Shown piece by piece: positions 1 through 8,551 of a stretch of DNA of 64,000 nucleotides. Source of the stretch: Candidatus Phyllobacterium onerii (GTDB lineage Bacteria; Pseudomonadota; Alphaproteobacteria; Rhizobiales; Rhizobiaceae). The position numbers and the translations under genes were made by a program. Below the pieces are notes generated by a model. It searched no databases. It was not told the DNA's origin and worked only from the letters and a program-made list of their open reading frames with translations. The stretch is taken from positions 62,001 through 126,000 of the forward strand of contig NZ_JAQMHX010000012.1 in the NCBI RefSeq assembly GCF_028331445.1. The letters run 5' to 3'. Numbering within the stretch: position 1 is the stretch's first letter; the number at the start of each line of letters is the position of its first letter.

Positions 1-1067
1 GCGTCACCGATATAGGTCAGGTGGTTCACCTTCGCGCCGACCCCGACCTTCGCGTTCTTGACCTCAACGAAGTTCCCGACCTTGGATTTTGCTGCCAGAT
101 CCGCACCGGGACGAAGCCGGGCAAAAGGTCCTACATTGGCGTTTGCGCCAATCTTCGCGCCTTCAAAATAGGAGAAGGCATGGATCACGGCTCCGCTCGC
201 GATCGAAACGCCGGGGCCAAAAATGATATTCGGTTCGAGGATCGCATCTGCTTCCACCAATGTATCATGCGCGAAGAAAACAGTTTCCGGCGCCTGCATG
301 GTGACACCCGCCAGCATCATGTCGCGGCGCTTGCGCGTCTGCCAGACTGCCTCAGCCTCCGCGAGTTCAACGCGCGTATTGATGCCGATCACATTGTCGG
401 GGGAAATCTCGATGGCAACGACGGATTTTCCTTCCGCGTTGGCGATCTCCACGACATCGGTGAGATAGAATTCACTGTTGGCATTGTCGTTGGTGATCTT
501 GTCCAGTAACGCAAGCGCGCTTTGTCCGCGCAGCGCCATCAGCCCGCCATTGCAGAAGCCGATTTTCTTCTCGGCCTCACTGGCGTCCTTCTCTTCGCGG
601 ATCGCGATCAAACGGCCGTCTTGCTCGATCAGGCGGCCATAACCATTCGGCACTGCCGGCCTAAACCCCATGACCACGACATCCGCACCGTCTGCGAGCT
701 TGGCGCGCGCCTGATCGAGAGCGGCGGTTTCGATCAGCGGCGTATCGCCAAACACAACGAGGATATCGTCATACCCGCGTGCAATGCTTTCGCGAGCTGC
801 CAGCACGGCGTGGGCAGTTCCAAGCCGTTCTGTCTGTCCATGCACTGTCACGTTGGAAACGATCGAACGGACTGCTGCCTCGACCTGATCGCCGCCCTTG
901 CCCACAACCAGCGCGATGTCGCGGACACCCGCGCCATGCACGGCCTTGGCGACGTGGGCGACGATGGGGAGACCCGCAATGTTGTGGAGTACTTTCGGCA
1001 GGGAGGATTTCATGCGCGTGCCCTCACCGGCAGCGAGAATAACCGTGAGGCAGGAACGTGATGTCAT
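1..1067 (-). CDS. glmU: Bifunctional UDP-N-acetylglucosamine pyrophosphorylase / glucosamine-1-phosphate N-acetyltransferase (5' part)
   Basis: GlmU acetylates glucosamine-1-phosphate and then uridylates it, giving cytosolic UDP-GlcNAc for peptidoglycan and lipid A. I translated the reverse strand from the ATG at 1067. The protein starts [20 protein letters not shown], with the nucleotidyltransferase loop LAAGEGTR at residues 11-18. It continues through the pyrophosphorylase domain, including FGDTPL and the YLTDVV stretch, into the hexapeptide-repeat acetyltransferase domain ([24 protein letters not shown]). The reading frame is still open at base 1, so about 355 of an expected roughly 450 residues are present and the C-terminus lies outside the window. 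ccdA, read in the same direction, ends 88 bp upstream. Identification is secure. Confidence 0.96.
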   Translation of the reverse strand, partial: MTSRSCLTVILAAGEGTRMKSSLPKVLHNIAGLPIVAHVAKAVHGAGVRDIALVVGKGGDQVEAAVRSIVSNVTVHGQTERLGTAHAVLAARESIARGYDDILVVFGDTPLIETAALDQARAKLADGADVVVMGFRPAVPNGYGRLIEQDGRLIAIREEKDASEAEKKIGFCNGGLMALRGQSALALLDKITNDNANSEFYLTDVVEIANAEGKSVVAIEISPDNVIGINTRVELAEAEAVWQTRKRRDMMLAGVTMQAPETVFFAHDTLVEADAILEPNIIFGPGVSIASGAVIHAFSYFEGAKIGANANVGPFARLRPGADLAAKSKVGNFVEVKNAKVGVGAKVNHLTYIGD

Positions 1068-1155
1068 GTCGGACTTCCAGATCAATTTGGCTAAAGGCAA
1101 TATCGTGGCTAATCATGACACGCTATTGGTTTCCAACATGGAAACTTCCGTCTGT

Positions 1156-1902
1156 TTAGCCGAGTTGACCGAGGATGGGAAATGTTTCGAGAAGCCAGAA
1201 CGAGAATGTCTGCAAGCCGCCTGTCAGAAACAGGATACCGGTCAGTACCAGCAGGCCGCCCATCAGCTTTTCCACCTTGCCAAGATGCATGCGGAATCGC
1301 GCTAGAAAGCGCATGAACATCCCGGAAAACAACGCGGCGACGATGAAGGGAATGCCGAGGCCGAGCGAATAGACTGCGAGGAGCAGCGCACCGTCGGCAA
1401 CGGTGTCACGGGCTCCGGCCAGCGCCAGTATGGGGCCGAGTACCGGCCCGATGCATGGCGTCCATCCGAATGCAAAGGCCAGCCCCATGACATAGGCAGC
1501 GAACGGGTTGGCGGGCGCTCCCTGGGTCTGGAACCTTGCCTCCCGCGAGAGAAATGCAAGGCGGAATACGCCGAGAAAATTCAACCCCATGAGAATGATG
1601 ACGATGCCTGCGGCGATGGCGATTTCCTGTTGCCACATGCGCAGGAAGCCGCCGATGGTCGATGCGCCAGCACCGAGCAGTACAAAAACGGTCGAAAAGC
1701 CGAGAACAAAACAGAAGGATGACAGAAGTAGCGCCTGCCGGACCGGCGAGATTCGCGCCGCTGCTTTATCAGAGCGGAAATCCTCAACCGTCACACCGGC
1801 CATATAACAGAGATAGGGCGGGACGAGTGGCAGGACGCAAGGAGAAAGGAAAGACAGAGCGCCGGCGCCGGCAGCAGTCAGGTATGAAACATCAAGCGCC
1901 AT
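1156..1902 (-). CDS. ccdA: Cytochrome c biogenesis protein CcdA / DsbD-type membrane electron transporter
   Basis: A 248-residue, almost wholly hydrophobic protein with about six membrane helices, the size of stand-alone CcdA rather than full DsbD. CcdA carries reducing power from cytosolic thioredoxin across the inner membrane to periplasmic thiol proteins, notably for cytochrome c maturation. The family's paired cysteines are visible: C22 in LSPCVLPLVPP and C150 in GWTPCIGPVLG, each in the proline-rich setting typical of the family. The gene lies upstream of glmU in the same orientation. The ATG at 1902 puts the first helix right at the N-terminus, as expected. Whether the partner is the cytochrome c pathway or another thiol system cannot be told from this window. 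Confidence 0.9.
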   Translation of the reverse strand: MALDVSYLTAAGAGALSFLSPCVLPLVPPYLCYMAGVTVEDFRSDKAAARISPVRQALLLSSFCFVLGFSTVFVLLGAGASTIGGFLRMWQQEIAIAAGIVIILMGLNFLGVFRLAFLSREARFQTQGAPANPFAAYVMGLAFAFGWTPCIGPVLGPILALAGARDTVADGALLLAVYSLGLGIPFIVAALFSGMFMRFLARFRMHLGKVEKLMGGLLVLTGILFLTGGLQTFSFWLLETFPILGQLG

Positions 1903-2104
1903 CCGCGCTCCTTCACTGGCATTTTACTTGTCGCGGTGGATTAAGCCGAATCTCCTTGAAATTCCAATCACCTTTTCGCCAGTTTGGCAGCAAAGCCTAT
2001 CCCGTTTATATTCTTTTCTGTCCAGCTGGGGGTGCTTTCGGCCAAAAATTACAAGAACAGCTGAAAACAAGGCTTTTTGTTGCGAAAACCTTGCACATTA
2101 GTTG

Positions 2105-2133
2105 TTGACCGATTGGCAAGTCGCACCTATGTT
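2105..2133 (+). promoter_or_regulatory. Sigma-70-type promoter of tRNA-Lys
   Basis: TTGACC at 2105-2110 and TATGTT at 2128-2133 are 17 bp apart, a good housekeeping promoter match. It sits about 40 bp ahead of the mature tRNA 5' end, in the expected orientation. No other gene reads from here. Confidence 0.6.
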
Positions 2134-2173
2134 CCGCCGCACTTCCCGAGGCCACCGAGCTGGCTTCGTTTGG

Positions 2174-2249
2174 GAGCGCGTAGCTCAGCCGGTAGAGCAA
2201 CTGACTTTTAATCAGTAGGTCCGGGGTTCGAACCCCCGCGCGCTCACCA
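2174..2249 (+). tRNA. tRNA-Lys (anticodon TTT)
   Basis: A full 76-nt cloverleaf with encoded CCA. The acceptor arms GAGCGCG (2174-2180) and CGCGCTC (2239-2245) pair perfectly. The D stem is GCTC/GAGC, the anticodon stem ACTGA/TCAGT encloses loop CTTTTAA (anticodon TTT), the variable loop is AGGTC, and the T arm is CGGGG-TTCGAAC-CCCCG. The discriminator base is A, followed by CCA at 2247-2249. tRNA 3' ends are common integration sites; I looked for a second copy of this 3' end downstream and saw none. Confidence 0.98.
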
Positions 2250-3231
2250 AGGTTTCAAAGAAATCAGCCATTTACGTTCGAACAATCAATGCAGAAGCGG
2301 TTCAGTTTTGCTGACGGCGTCCTAGGGTTTGCATGCCGGTGCAATTGGCCGACAGGGGGGGCTAGTGGAAAAGGCTGGAGCGCCTATCGCAAGGGTGGCA
2401 TGGTGGGGCGGCTCCAGCCCTGCTTGCCGGGGAAGGTTTGACGTTTTCCCTGTAAAGCAGGATAGACCTTACAAACTAAGCCTGAAAAACCCAGTCGGCC
2501 ATTTTACTTAATGGAAAACCCTCAATTTTCGAATTTTTCTACCCATAGCGGGCAAAAAAAGAGGCCGGGCGACACAAACACCGTTGGGGGTGCGTAGTCA
2601 GCTCCGACCTTGGGGTGCCGCCTTAAAGGGCATTGGGGGCATTAAGTTCAAGGCAGCACAGCAGTGTTACCCGGTCGAGTGCTAAGGTCCAATCACGCTT
2701 TTCCTGCGTCTGACACAAAAAGGGAGAAGAGAAGGCGTTTTGAGCCCCCGTTCTTCCCCCGAGATAGGACGGTTGAAAAATTTGACATGTCATCACAACC
2801 GGCGCGGCAATTTACACCGGTTTCGGGCATTTTGCTAATGAGAGTTAATAGCACAACGGCTTTTGGATTTCATTGCCGGACTGGCTATGCTGGGACTCGC
2901 GGTCCAGCTGCACTATGCCAAGGCGGCTGGTGATTGCCGCGTCATAGGACGGCGAGCACGTGTTTCCGTCTCTACAGGTGCCGCGTTTATTCATGGCTCC
3001 TGCCAGTTCGGGGCGAAGTCCATCGCCGCGCAGCGCAGCAATCATGTGCATAGCAGTTAACAGATGTTCCCTGGGTTCAATTCCAGCGAGCATATGCCCC
3101 ACTGTTTCACTCACCGAATCGTTGTGCCACCCGATTCCTGCGCAAGCTGGCCGGTAACAAGCAGAAAGACTAGCTGATCTGCAACTTATATGGTGCAATG
3201 ATCGAGGTTTGCCGAGGACACAAACTTGGCA
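2250..3231. other. Gene-poor interval after tRNA-Lys
   Basis: About 980 bp in which I can support no gene. Open frames exist (for example 2664-2933 on the plus strand and 2845-3240 on the minus strand), but their translations show no recognisable motif, are rich in Arg/Ser/Cys/His and lack ribosome binding sites. The minus-strand frame has a short protein-like stretch (residues about 45-85, around IEPREHLLTA) that could be the remnant of a decayed gene. One strong stem-loop (2373-2419) is present. A small RNA cannot be excluded. Confidence 0.5.
2373..2419. repeat. Inverted repeat / stem-loop downstream of tRNA-Lys
   Basis: The 9-nt arms GGCTGGAGC (2373-2381) and GCTCCAGCC (2411-2419) are perfectly complementary and enclose 29 nt. 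There is no following T-run, so this is not a classical intrinsic terminator. It may belong to an unannotated RNA or a decayed mobile element. Confidence 0.45.
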
Positions 3232-3831
3232 ATGCATCAAAATGACCTGCCGCGTTACAGCGATCCCAAAAGAACGAGATATCTAGAAGGAAATTTCAGG
3301 GGAACTGAAGGAATGATCTTCGACAGAGTTACCCGAATTGCATTCGCAGTCGCCAGCACGTTTCTCATGTTGCTGGCTTTCGGTTTGATCGCTTACGCAG
3401 CCTATGAAGTTGTGAGCGATTTGCTGACATACAGTGCCGACATCGGCACGACCCTGCTTGAAGCAGTGGGCTATACCGTCATTGCCATCGCGGTGTTCGA
3501 TGTCGGCAAATACCTGTTGGAAGAAGAGGCAATTCGCGCCCGTGAGATGCGTAGAGCCGACGAGGCACGCAGGAGTTTGACAAAATTCATCTCGACGATT
3601 GCCATCGCAGTGTTTCTCGAAGGGTTGGTCGCGGTATTCGAGGCTGGGAAAAAAGACGTCCCCATGATGATTTACCCTACCCTCCTGCTGCTCACAGGCG
3701 TTTTGTTGGTCGTTGGATTGGGCATTTATCAAAGATTGAGTGCGTCGGTGGAAAATGAAATATCTGACAAGGATACACCACAGACGACACGGAGCAGACG
3801 CTCTCCTTCCACCAGCAAACAAGTGAAATGA
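3232..3831 (+). CDS. Hypothetical four-helix membrane protein
   Basis: I do not recognise this family by name. The product is about 199 residues, with four predicted membrane helices: one from VTRIAFAVAS onward, one at LLEAVGYTVIAIAVFDVG, one at FISTIAIAVFLEGLVAV and one at MMIYPTLLLLTGVLLVV. Between helices 2 and 3 lies a charged loop rich in Glu and Arg (EEEAIRAREMRRADEARR). The C-terminal tail is Ser/Thr/Arg-rich and probably disordered. The frame also opens at a TTG (3226); I prefer the ATG at 3232, with GAGGA 13 nt upstream. An internal ATG at 3313, which would remove the polar N-terminus, is an alternative. The next gene overlaps its stop codon by four bases, so the two are probably translated together. 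Function unknown. Confidence 0.7.
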   Translation: MHQNDLPRYSDPKRTRYLEGNFRGTEGMIFDRVTRIAFAVASTFLMLLAFGLIAYAAYEVVSDLLTYSADIGTTLLEAVGYTVIAIAVFDVGKYLLEEEAIRAREMRRADEARRSLTKFISTIAIAVFLEGLVAVFEAGKKDVPMMIYPTLLLLTGVLLVVGLGIYQRLSASVENEISDKDTPQTTRSRRSPSTSKQVK

Positions 3832-4010
3832 TGCCTGAAACTCCTGAGAAACCGGAAATAGAAGCTAGTTGGGCGGACAAATCCAAAGACGCGCGTGTCA
3901 CGTCACATTTGGGAGATCATCTTGTTGGCAAGCTTATCTTGATCGCTGCTTTCATGATCTTTCTGTTTCTCATACTGCATTTTGACCCGGTCCTTTCGCG
4001 AAAATTCTAG
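3828..4010 (+). CDS. Small single-helix membrane protein, translationally coupled to the preceding gene
   Basis: A 60-residue product with an acidic, soluble N-terminal half (PETPEKPEIEASWADKSKD) and one C-terminal membrane helix (LILIAAFMIFLFLILHF), ending LSRKF. Its ATG overlaps the TGA of the upstream four-helix protein in an ATGA junction, which is good evidence that this short frame is real and is made together with its neighbour, possibly as a small subunit. I know of no assigned function. A stem-loop (4042-4083) follows in the gap to the convergent NmrA-family gene. Confidence 0.6.
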   Translation: MMPETPEKPEIEASWADKSKDARVTSHLGDHLVGKLILIAAFMIFLFLILHFDPVLSRKF

Positions 4011-4041
4011 ATGTCGAAATGGATCCACTGTGGGAATGGGT

Positions 4042-4083
4042 CGGAAGCGGACCACCAATTTTGCGATTGCTGATCCGCTTCCG
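4042..4083. repeat. Stem-loop in a convergent intergenic gap
   Basis: CGGAAGCGGA (4042-4051) and TCCGCTTCCG (4074-4083) are perfect 10-nt complements around a 22-nt loop. It lies between two converging genes, where a transcription or mRNA 3'-end element would be expected, but no T-run follows on either side. Confidence 0.5.
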
Positions 4084-4118
4084 CCCGGGTTTCATCGCTC
4101 GGGGATGTCTGCAACAGC

Positions 4119-5003
4119 TCAGGTAGAAGCCGTCTGTTCAAGAATACTCCAGTCAAACTTGCGCGCCCAGTCGGCGAAACTGTGCCAGCTGACTTCCGGG
4201 AAATCCCGCTGCAAGGCGGTGATATCGACATCATAGCCGACGCGGTCGAACCATTCGAACATGAGTGCCACATCCTCACTTTGCTGGCGAGCCGCGGCGA
4301 GCGGGATTTCCTGATAGTTGATCGGGCGGCCGATGGCTTGCGACAGGATTTTCACCTGCTCTTCGCCGGACAACTCATCCCCGGCGAAATCGAAACGCCT
4401 GCCGAACACTTGCTCGCGTCTCTCAACCAGCGCGGCGACGAAGGCCCCGATGTCCGCCGCGGCTACCAGTTGAAGGACGCGTTTGGGGGGCATCGCGAAA
4501 GCATGCGTGCCTTGGCGCAGCGCGGCAATCGACCACGGCGCGACGATATTCTCCATGAAGGCGACCGGCGCGCTGATTGTGTAGGAGATGCCAAGGCCGG
4601 CGACATGTTTTTCGACAAGGTATTTGCTTTCGAAATGCGGGATACCGGTCTTCTTGTCGGCATCGGCGACGGACGAATAGATCAAATGCCCGACGCCGGC
4701 AACCTTCGCGGCGTCGGCGGCAAGGATCCCCTGGCGGGTTTCCGCCTCCACCCCGGCCTCGTAGCTGTTGCCCATCAAGAACATCGTATCGACGTCATTT
4801 GCAGCCTTCAAAACGGATGTCGCGTCACCGAGATCGCCGGCCACGACCTCAGCACCTGCCGACGCCAGTCGCCTTGCGGTATCGCTGTCCGGCTTGCGCG
4901 TAAGTGCTTTGACGTGATGTCCTCTCGATAGCAATGCGTGCGCAACCGCGCCGCCTTGCTGACCCGTTGCGCCGGTGACCAGTACATTTCGTTTGGTAGT
5001 CAT
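4119..5003 (-). CDS. NmrA-family NAD(P)-binding protein (QOR2/azoreductase-like SDR)
   Basis: A 294-residue atypical short-chain dehydrogenase with an N-terminal Rossmann motif VTGATGQQGG (glycines 11, 14, 17). It follows the NmrA/QOR2 pattern: a basic patch after the second strand (LTRKPDS) suggesting NADPH, an acidic GDLGD, and no classical YxxxK catalytic pair that I can see. Such proteins are quinone or azo reductases, or redox-sensing nucleotide binders. The start is supported by AAGGAG seven bases upstream of the ATG at 5003. It is divergent from a LysR regulator, and the two share a short promoter region, so LysR control is likely. The substrate cannot be deduced. Confidence 0.85.
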   Translation of the reverse strand: MTTKRNVLVTGATGQQGGAVAHALLSRGHHVKALTRKPDSDTARRLASAGAEVVAGDLGDATSVLKAANDVDTMFLMGNSYEAGVEAETRQGILAADAAKVAGVGHLIYSSVADADKKTGIPHFESKYLVEKHVAGLGISYTISAPVAFMENIVAPWSIAALRQGTHAFAMPPKRVLQLVAAADIGAFVAALVERREQVFGRRFDFAGDELSGEEQVKILSQAIGRPINYQEIPLAAARQQSEDVALMFEWFDRVGYDVDITALQRDFPEVSWHSFADWARKFDWSILEQTAST

Positions 5004-5055
5004 ATCTCTGCTCCTTTTGTTTCCAATGGAGCTAAGTTAGGACCTGTCGCATTAA

Positions 5056-5066
5056 ACCATAATGGT
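5056..5066. promoter_or_regulatory. Candidate LysR operator between the NmrA-type and LysR genes
   Basis: ACCAT-A-ATGGT is an 11-bp dyad in the 99-bp divergent gap, close to the LysR start. LysR proteins usually bind T-N11-A dyads near their own promoter; assignment to this regulator rests on position only. Confidence 0.4.
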
Positions 5067-5102
5067 CTATAATTGGAAAACATCGTCCCAAATTTGGATA
5101 CA

Positions 5103-6035
5103 ATGCTGGATCTCAACGATATTGTGGTGTTCGCTCGTGTCATCGAAGCTGGCAGCTTCACCGCCGCCGCACGGCTGCTGGGAATGCCCAAGACGACGGT
5201 CAGCCGCCGCATTGCCGCGCTTGAGCGCGAGGTCGGCGTTCGCCTGCTTCAGCGCACGACACGCAGCCTCAACGTGACGGATGCCGGACGTCTCTACTAT
5301 GAACAGAGTAGCCAGGCGCTGCGGACAATTGAAGATGCGAATCTACAGCTCGCCGAGGCGAGGGCAGAGCCTTCGGGCATAATCCGGATATCAGCTCCGG
5401 TCGGCTTTGGTGGTCACTTTCTATCCAGCGCGATTTTCGATTTTCTGGCGACATATCCGAAAACCAAAGTCGAGTTGTGCCTGACCGACGACACGCTCAA
5501 TCTGGTCGGGAACGGTATAGACCTCGCATTCCGCACCGGGATCCTTCCAGACTCCACACTGATCGCCCGTAAACTCGGCTCCACGCACAGAATTCTGTGC
5601 GCCAGCCGAAACTACCTCGCCCGTCATGGCGTGCCATTAGTGCCGGCGGACCTCGCGCGCCACCACTGCGTCATCGCCGGCCCTTCGATAGCGAATCTGC
5701 ACTGGGTATTGGAAGGCTTGCATGGGCAGGAAACGGTCACTGTTTCTGGGCGCTTTGCCGCCAACGAAATGCAGGCCGTAACTGCTGCTGCGATCGCCGA
5801 CTACGGCATCGCGCAATTGCCCTACCAGGTGGCCGAAGTGTTTATCAAGGATGGGCGGTTGCGCCGTGTTCTCGACGATTACACGACTCCGATCGGAGGC
5901 CTCTATGTTGTGTACCCGAGCAGCCGACACCTATCGCCCCTGGTAAAGGCATTCATCGAGCTTGCAGCGGAGCGATGGAACGCCGCCCGCGAGAATTATG
6001 GAGCTGTGGTCGAATCGAACCAAAGCAGGCGGTAA
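5103..6035 (+). CDS. LysR-family transcriptional regulator
   Basis: A 310-residue LysR regulator. The N-terminal winged helix-turn-helix spans residues 1-60 (FARVIEAGSFTAAARLLGMPKTTVSRRIAALE) and is followed by a LysR substrate-binding domain opening with SGIIRISAPVGFG. The subfamily resembles DsdC/AphB-type regulators that control an adjacent oxidoreductase. The frame opens upstream at a TTG (5073), but the ATG at 5103 places the HTH in its normal position and is preferred. It is divergent from the NmrA-family gene, which it probably regulates. The inducer is unknown. Confidence 0.88.
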   Translation: MLDLNDIVVFARVIEAGSFTAAARLLGMPKTTVSRRIAALEREVGVRLLQRTTRSLNVTDAGRLYYEQSSQALRTIEDANLQLAEARAEPSGIIRISAPVGFGGHFLSSAIFDFLATYPKTKVELCLTDDTLNLVGNGIDLAFRTGILPDSTLIARKLGSTHRILCASRNYLARHGVPLVPADLARHHCVIAGPSIANLHWVLEGLHGQETVTVSGRFAANEMQAVTAAAIADYGIAQLPYQVAEVFIKDGRLRRVLDDYTTPIGGLYVVYPSSRHLSPLVKAFIELAAERWNAARENYGAVVESNQSRR

Positions 6036-6048
6036 AGTCGGTCCACTC

Positions 6049-7143
6049 CTACACTTGCGGGAATTTCGAATCCGGCACCACAACCAGTTTCCCGACAAAT
6101 CCCTTTGCCATGAAATCGGTCTGCGCTTTGTGAAACTCGGACAAGCGATAGACGCCGCCAACGAGCGGCTTGATCTTGCCTTCCTCTATGTAGCGCACGA
6201 TACGGCGAAAATCACCGCGGGTGCCCTGCGATGATCCATGCAGAGCGAGCTGCTTGAGGTACATGGTACGCAGGTCCAGCTGCACGACCGGTCCACCGAT
6301 CGCTCCCGCTGTGGTATAGCGGCCCTCAGCGCGCAGGATGCGCAGAAGATCATTGAACATCGCACCGCCGACGAGATCGGCAACGACATCGATGGGCTTT
6401 CCGCCCGTTGCATCATTGACGGCCGCAACGAGATCTTGCGTGCCTCGCGTGATGACGGCCTCGGCGCCGAGATCGAGTAGTGCCTGTTCTTTTCCAGGTC
6501 CGACGAGTGCATAGGGAATTGCGCCACGTGCCCGCGCGAGCTGGACAATGCCGGAACCGACACCGCCGGACGCGCCGGTGACAAGTATGCGTTCGCCACG
6601 TTTGAGCCCTGCCCGCTCCAGCATCTGTTCGCCGGTCAGATAAGCACAGCAAAACGTCGCCAGCTCGATATCGCTCATATCCGTATTCACGACATGAGCG
6701 TTCTCGGCAGGCACCGCGACGTATTCCGCGTAGCCGCCATCGCGGCCGTGGCCAATATAATCGATATCCGCAAGGCTATCGTCTTCACGATTATAGATGG
6801 AGAAGTCCACCATGACGCGCTGGCCAACGCGGTCCCGCGGGACGCCCTCGCCGACAGCCGCTACATTTCCGACAATGTCGGTTCCCTGAACACGCGGAAA
6901 GGTCAGCGTCGGCTCTTGTCTGCGCCAGGTGGAAACGGCGCCGGCATCCTCCTCGGTGCCGTAAGCACCTTCGCGCACCCATACATCCGTATTGTTCATG
7001 CCACATGCCGTGACCGAAATCAGCACTTCGCCCGCGGCCGGCGTTGGAACTGGTGCCTGCGTGTTGTAGACCAGCTTGTCGAGACCACCATGACCGATGA
7101 GTTGAACCGCGGCCATGGTTTTTGGAAACTTCTCATGCTTCAT
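6049..7143 (-). CDS. Zinc-independent MDR (quinone-oxidoreductase-like) dehydrogenase at the end of the ectoine operon
   Basis: A 364-residue medium-chain dehydrogenase/reductase. A GroES-like domain occupies residues 1-160, and a Rossmann domain follows with VTGASGGVGSG beginning at residue 188. The catalytic-zinc ligands of alcohol dehydrogenases are not conserved: the usual GHE segment reads QGTD (87-90) and CGMNNTDVW (48-56) resembles quinone oxidoreductases. It should therefore be a zinc-free NAD(P)H-dependent reductase. The ATG is only 10 bp beyond the transaminase stop, and its ribosome binding site (GAGGTA) overlaps the end of that gene, so it is very likely co-transcribed with the doeC-doeD pair. 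I know of no step in ectoine degradation assigned to such an enzyme; its role is open. Confidence 0.85.
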   Translation of the reverse strand: MKHEKFPKTMAAVQLIGHGGLDKLVYNTQAPVPTPAAGEVLISVTACGMNNTDVWVREGAYGTEEDAGAVSTWRRQEPTLTFPRVQGTDIVGNVAAVGEGVPRDRVGQRVMVDFSIYNREDDSLADIDYIGHGRDGGYAEYVAVPAENAHVVNTDMSDIELATFCCAYLTGEQMLERAGLKRGERILVTGASGGVGSGIVQLARARGAIPYALVGPGKEQALLDLGAEAVITRGTQDLVAAVNDATGGKPIDVVADLVGGAMFNDLLRILRAEGRYTTAGAIGGPVVQLDLRTMYLKQLALHGSSQGTRGDFRRIVRYIEEGKIKPLVGGVYRLSEFHKAQTDFMAKGFVGKLVVVPDSKFPQV

Positions 7144-7153
7144 CGTTGCTACC

Positions 7154-8533
7154 TCAGAGTGTCTTGGCTACTGACTCGACAGCGTCGGCCGCGGCTTTGA
7201 CGACGATATCCGCTTCGTCCCGTGTCAGGCAAAGCGGCGGCGCGAAGCCAAGAATATCGCCCTGCGGCATGGCGCGGCCGATGACGCCACGTTCAGCCAG
7301 TGCCGTTGCGATGCGTGGTCCAACTTTCAATGCCGGATCGAAGAACTTGCGGTCGTCCTTGTCCGCAACAAACTCCACAGCTGCCAGCATGCCGTCACCA
7401 CGAACCTCGCCGACGATAGGGTGATCAGCCAGCGCTTGCGTCAACTGGCTCCGGAAATAAGCCCCTGTCTCACCTGCATTGGTCACGAGATCGAGCTTGT
7501 CGATCAATTCGAGGTTGGCAACCCCGGCAGCCGTGCAGATCGGGTGTGCCGAATAGGTCCAGCCATGTCCAAGCGCACCCAGCATATCCGAGCCTTGCAC
7601 CAGCACCTGCCAGACCTTGTCGGAAACGATGACGCCAGACAGCGGCGCATAGGCGGAGGTTAAACCCTTGGCGATGGTGATCAGGTCTGGTTTGATACCG
7701 TAGTGATCGGAACCGAACATGGTGCCCAGACGGCCAAAGCCCGTCACGACCTCATCGGCGATCAACAGGATGTCGTATTTATTAAGGACGGCCTGGATTT
7801 TTTGCCAATACTGCGCCGGCGGCGGGACAATACCGCCCGTGCCGAGGATCGGTTCGCCAATGAATGCGGCCACGGTTTCTGGACCTTCGGCGAGGATCAT
7901 CTCCTCAAGCTTGTCGGCGCAATGCTGGGAGAATTGCTCCTCGGTCATCGAACGGTCTTCGCGGCGGAAATAATAAGGCGCTTCGGTGTGCAAGATTGGC
8001 GCGCGCGGCAAATCGAAGGCGTTGTGGAAGAGTTCGAGGCCTGTCAAACTTCCAGTCATGACGCCAGAGCCATGATAGCCGCGCCAGCGCGAGATGATCT
8101 TCTTCTTCTCCGGACGTCCAAGCACATTGTTGTAGTACCAGACGAGCTTGATGTTGGTCTCGTTCGCGTCCGAGCCTGACAGACCGAAATAGACGCGGCT
8201 CATGCCTTCCGGCGCGCGGTCAATGATCATCTTGGCCAATGTGATCGACGCATCCGTGCCATGCCCGACATAGGCGTGATAATAAGCGAGCTCCTTGGCC
8301 TGCTTGGCAATCGCGTCGGCGATCTCCGTCCGCCCATAGCCCACATTGACGCAATAAAGCCCGGCAAACGCATCGATGCTGGTCCGTCCTGTGCTGTCAG
8401 TGATGTGAACGCCCTCACCGCCCCTGATAACCCGAGTCGGCGTTTCGCCACGCGCATGTGTGCCCATATGCGTCGAGGGGTGGAAAAAATGGTCTCTGTC
8501 CCAGGCGTTCAGTTCGTTAGAGCGGTCAAGCAT
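7154..8533 (-). CDS. doeD: Class III PLP aminotransferase, DoeD-like (diaminobutyrate transaminase)
   Basis: A 459-residue fold-type I class III (omega) aminotransferase. The cofactor Asp lies in LLIADEVVTGFGR (D260) and the Schiff-base lysine in TIAKGLTSAY (K289). By sequence alone it is of the broad omega-amino-acid:pyruvate/glutamate transaminase type. The genomic setting, beside ehu/eut genes and followed by a semialdehyde dehydrogenase, makes it the likely DoeD, which converts L-2,4-diaminobutyrate from ectoine into L-aspartate-beta-semialdehyde. AAAGGA precedes the start. It lies 18 bp after the dehydrogenase gene and 10 bp before the MDR gene. The substrate call is inferred from context. 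Confidence 0.82.
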   Translation of the reverse strand: MLDRSNELNAWDRDHFFHPSTHMGTHARGETPTRVIRGGEGVHITDSTGRTSIDAFAGLYCVNVGYGRTEIADAIAKQAKELAYYHAYVGHGTDASITLAKMIIDRAPEGMSRVYFGLSGSDANETNIKLVWYYNNVLGRPEKKKIISRWRGYHGSGVMTGSLTGLELFHNAFDLPRAPILHTEAPYYFRREDRSMTEEQFSQHCADKLEEMILAEGPETVAAFIGEPILGTGGIVPPPAQYWQKIQAVLNKYDILLIADEVVTGFGRLGTMFGSDHYGIKPDLITIAKGLTSAYAPLSGVIVSDKVWQVLVQGSDMLGALGHGWTYSAHPICTAAGVANLELIDKLDLVTNAGETGAYFRSQLTQALADHPIVGEVRGDGMLAAVEFVADKDDRKFFDPALKVGPRIATALAERGVIGRAMPQGDILGFAPPLCLTRDEADIVVKAAADAVESVAKTL

Positions 8534-8551
8534 GATGATTTCCTTTAAAAT

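Noticed and set aside
2782-2792. TTGACATGTCA, resembling the ectoine operator motif
   Set aside because: Only a short palindrome (TGACATGTCA) with no ectoine gene nearby; expected by chance in this length of sequence.
2664-2933. 89-codon plus-strand frame after tRNA-Lys
   Set aside because: Composition and lack of any motif or start signal; looks like chance.
2845-3240. 131-codon frame on the minus strand
   Set aside because: Unusual composition, no ribosome binding site, overlaps the start of the plus-strand membrane-protein gene; at most a decayed fragment.
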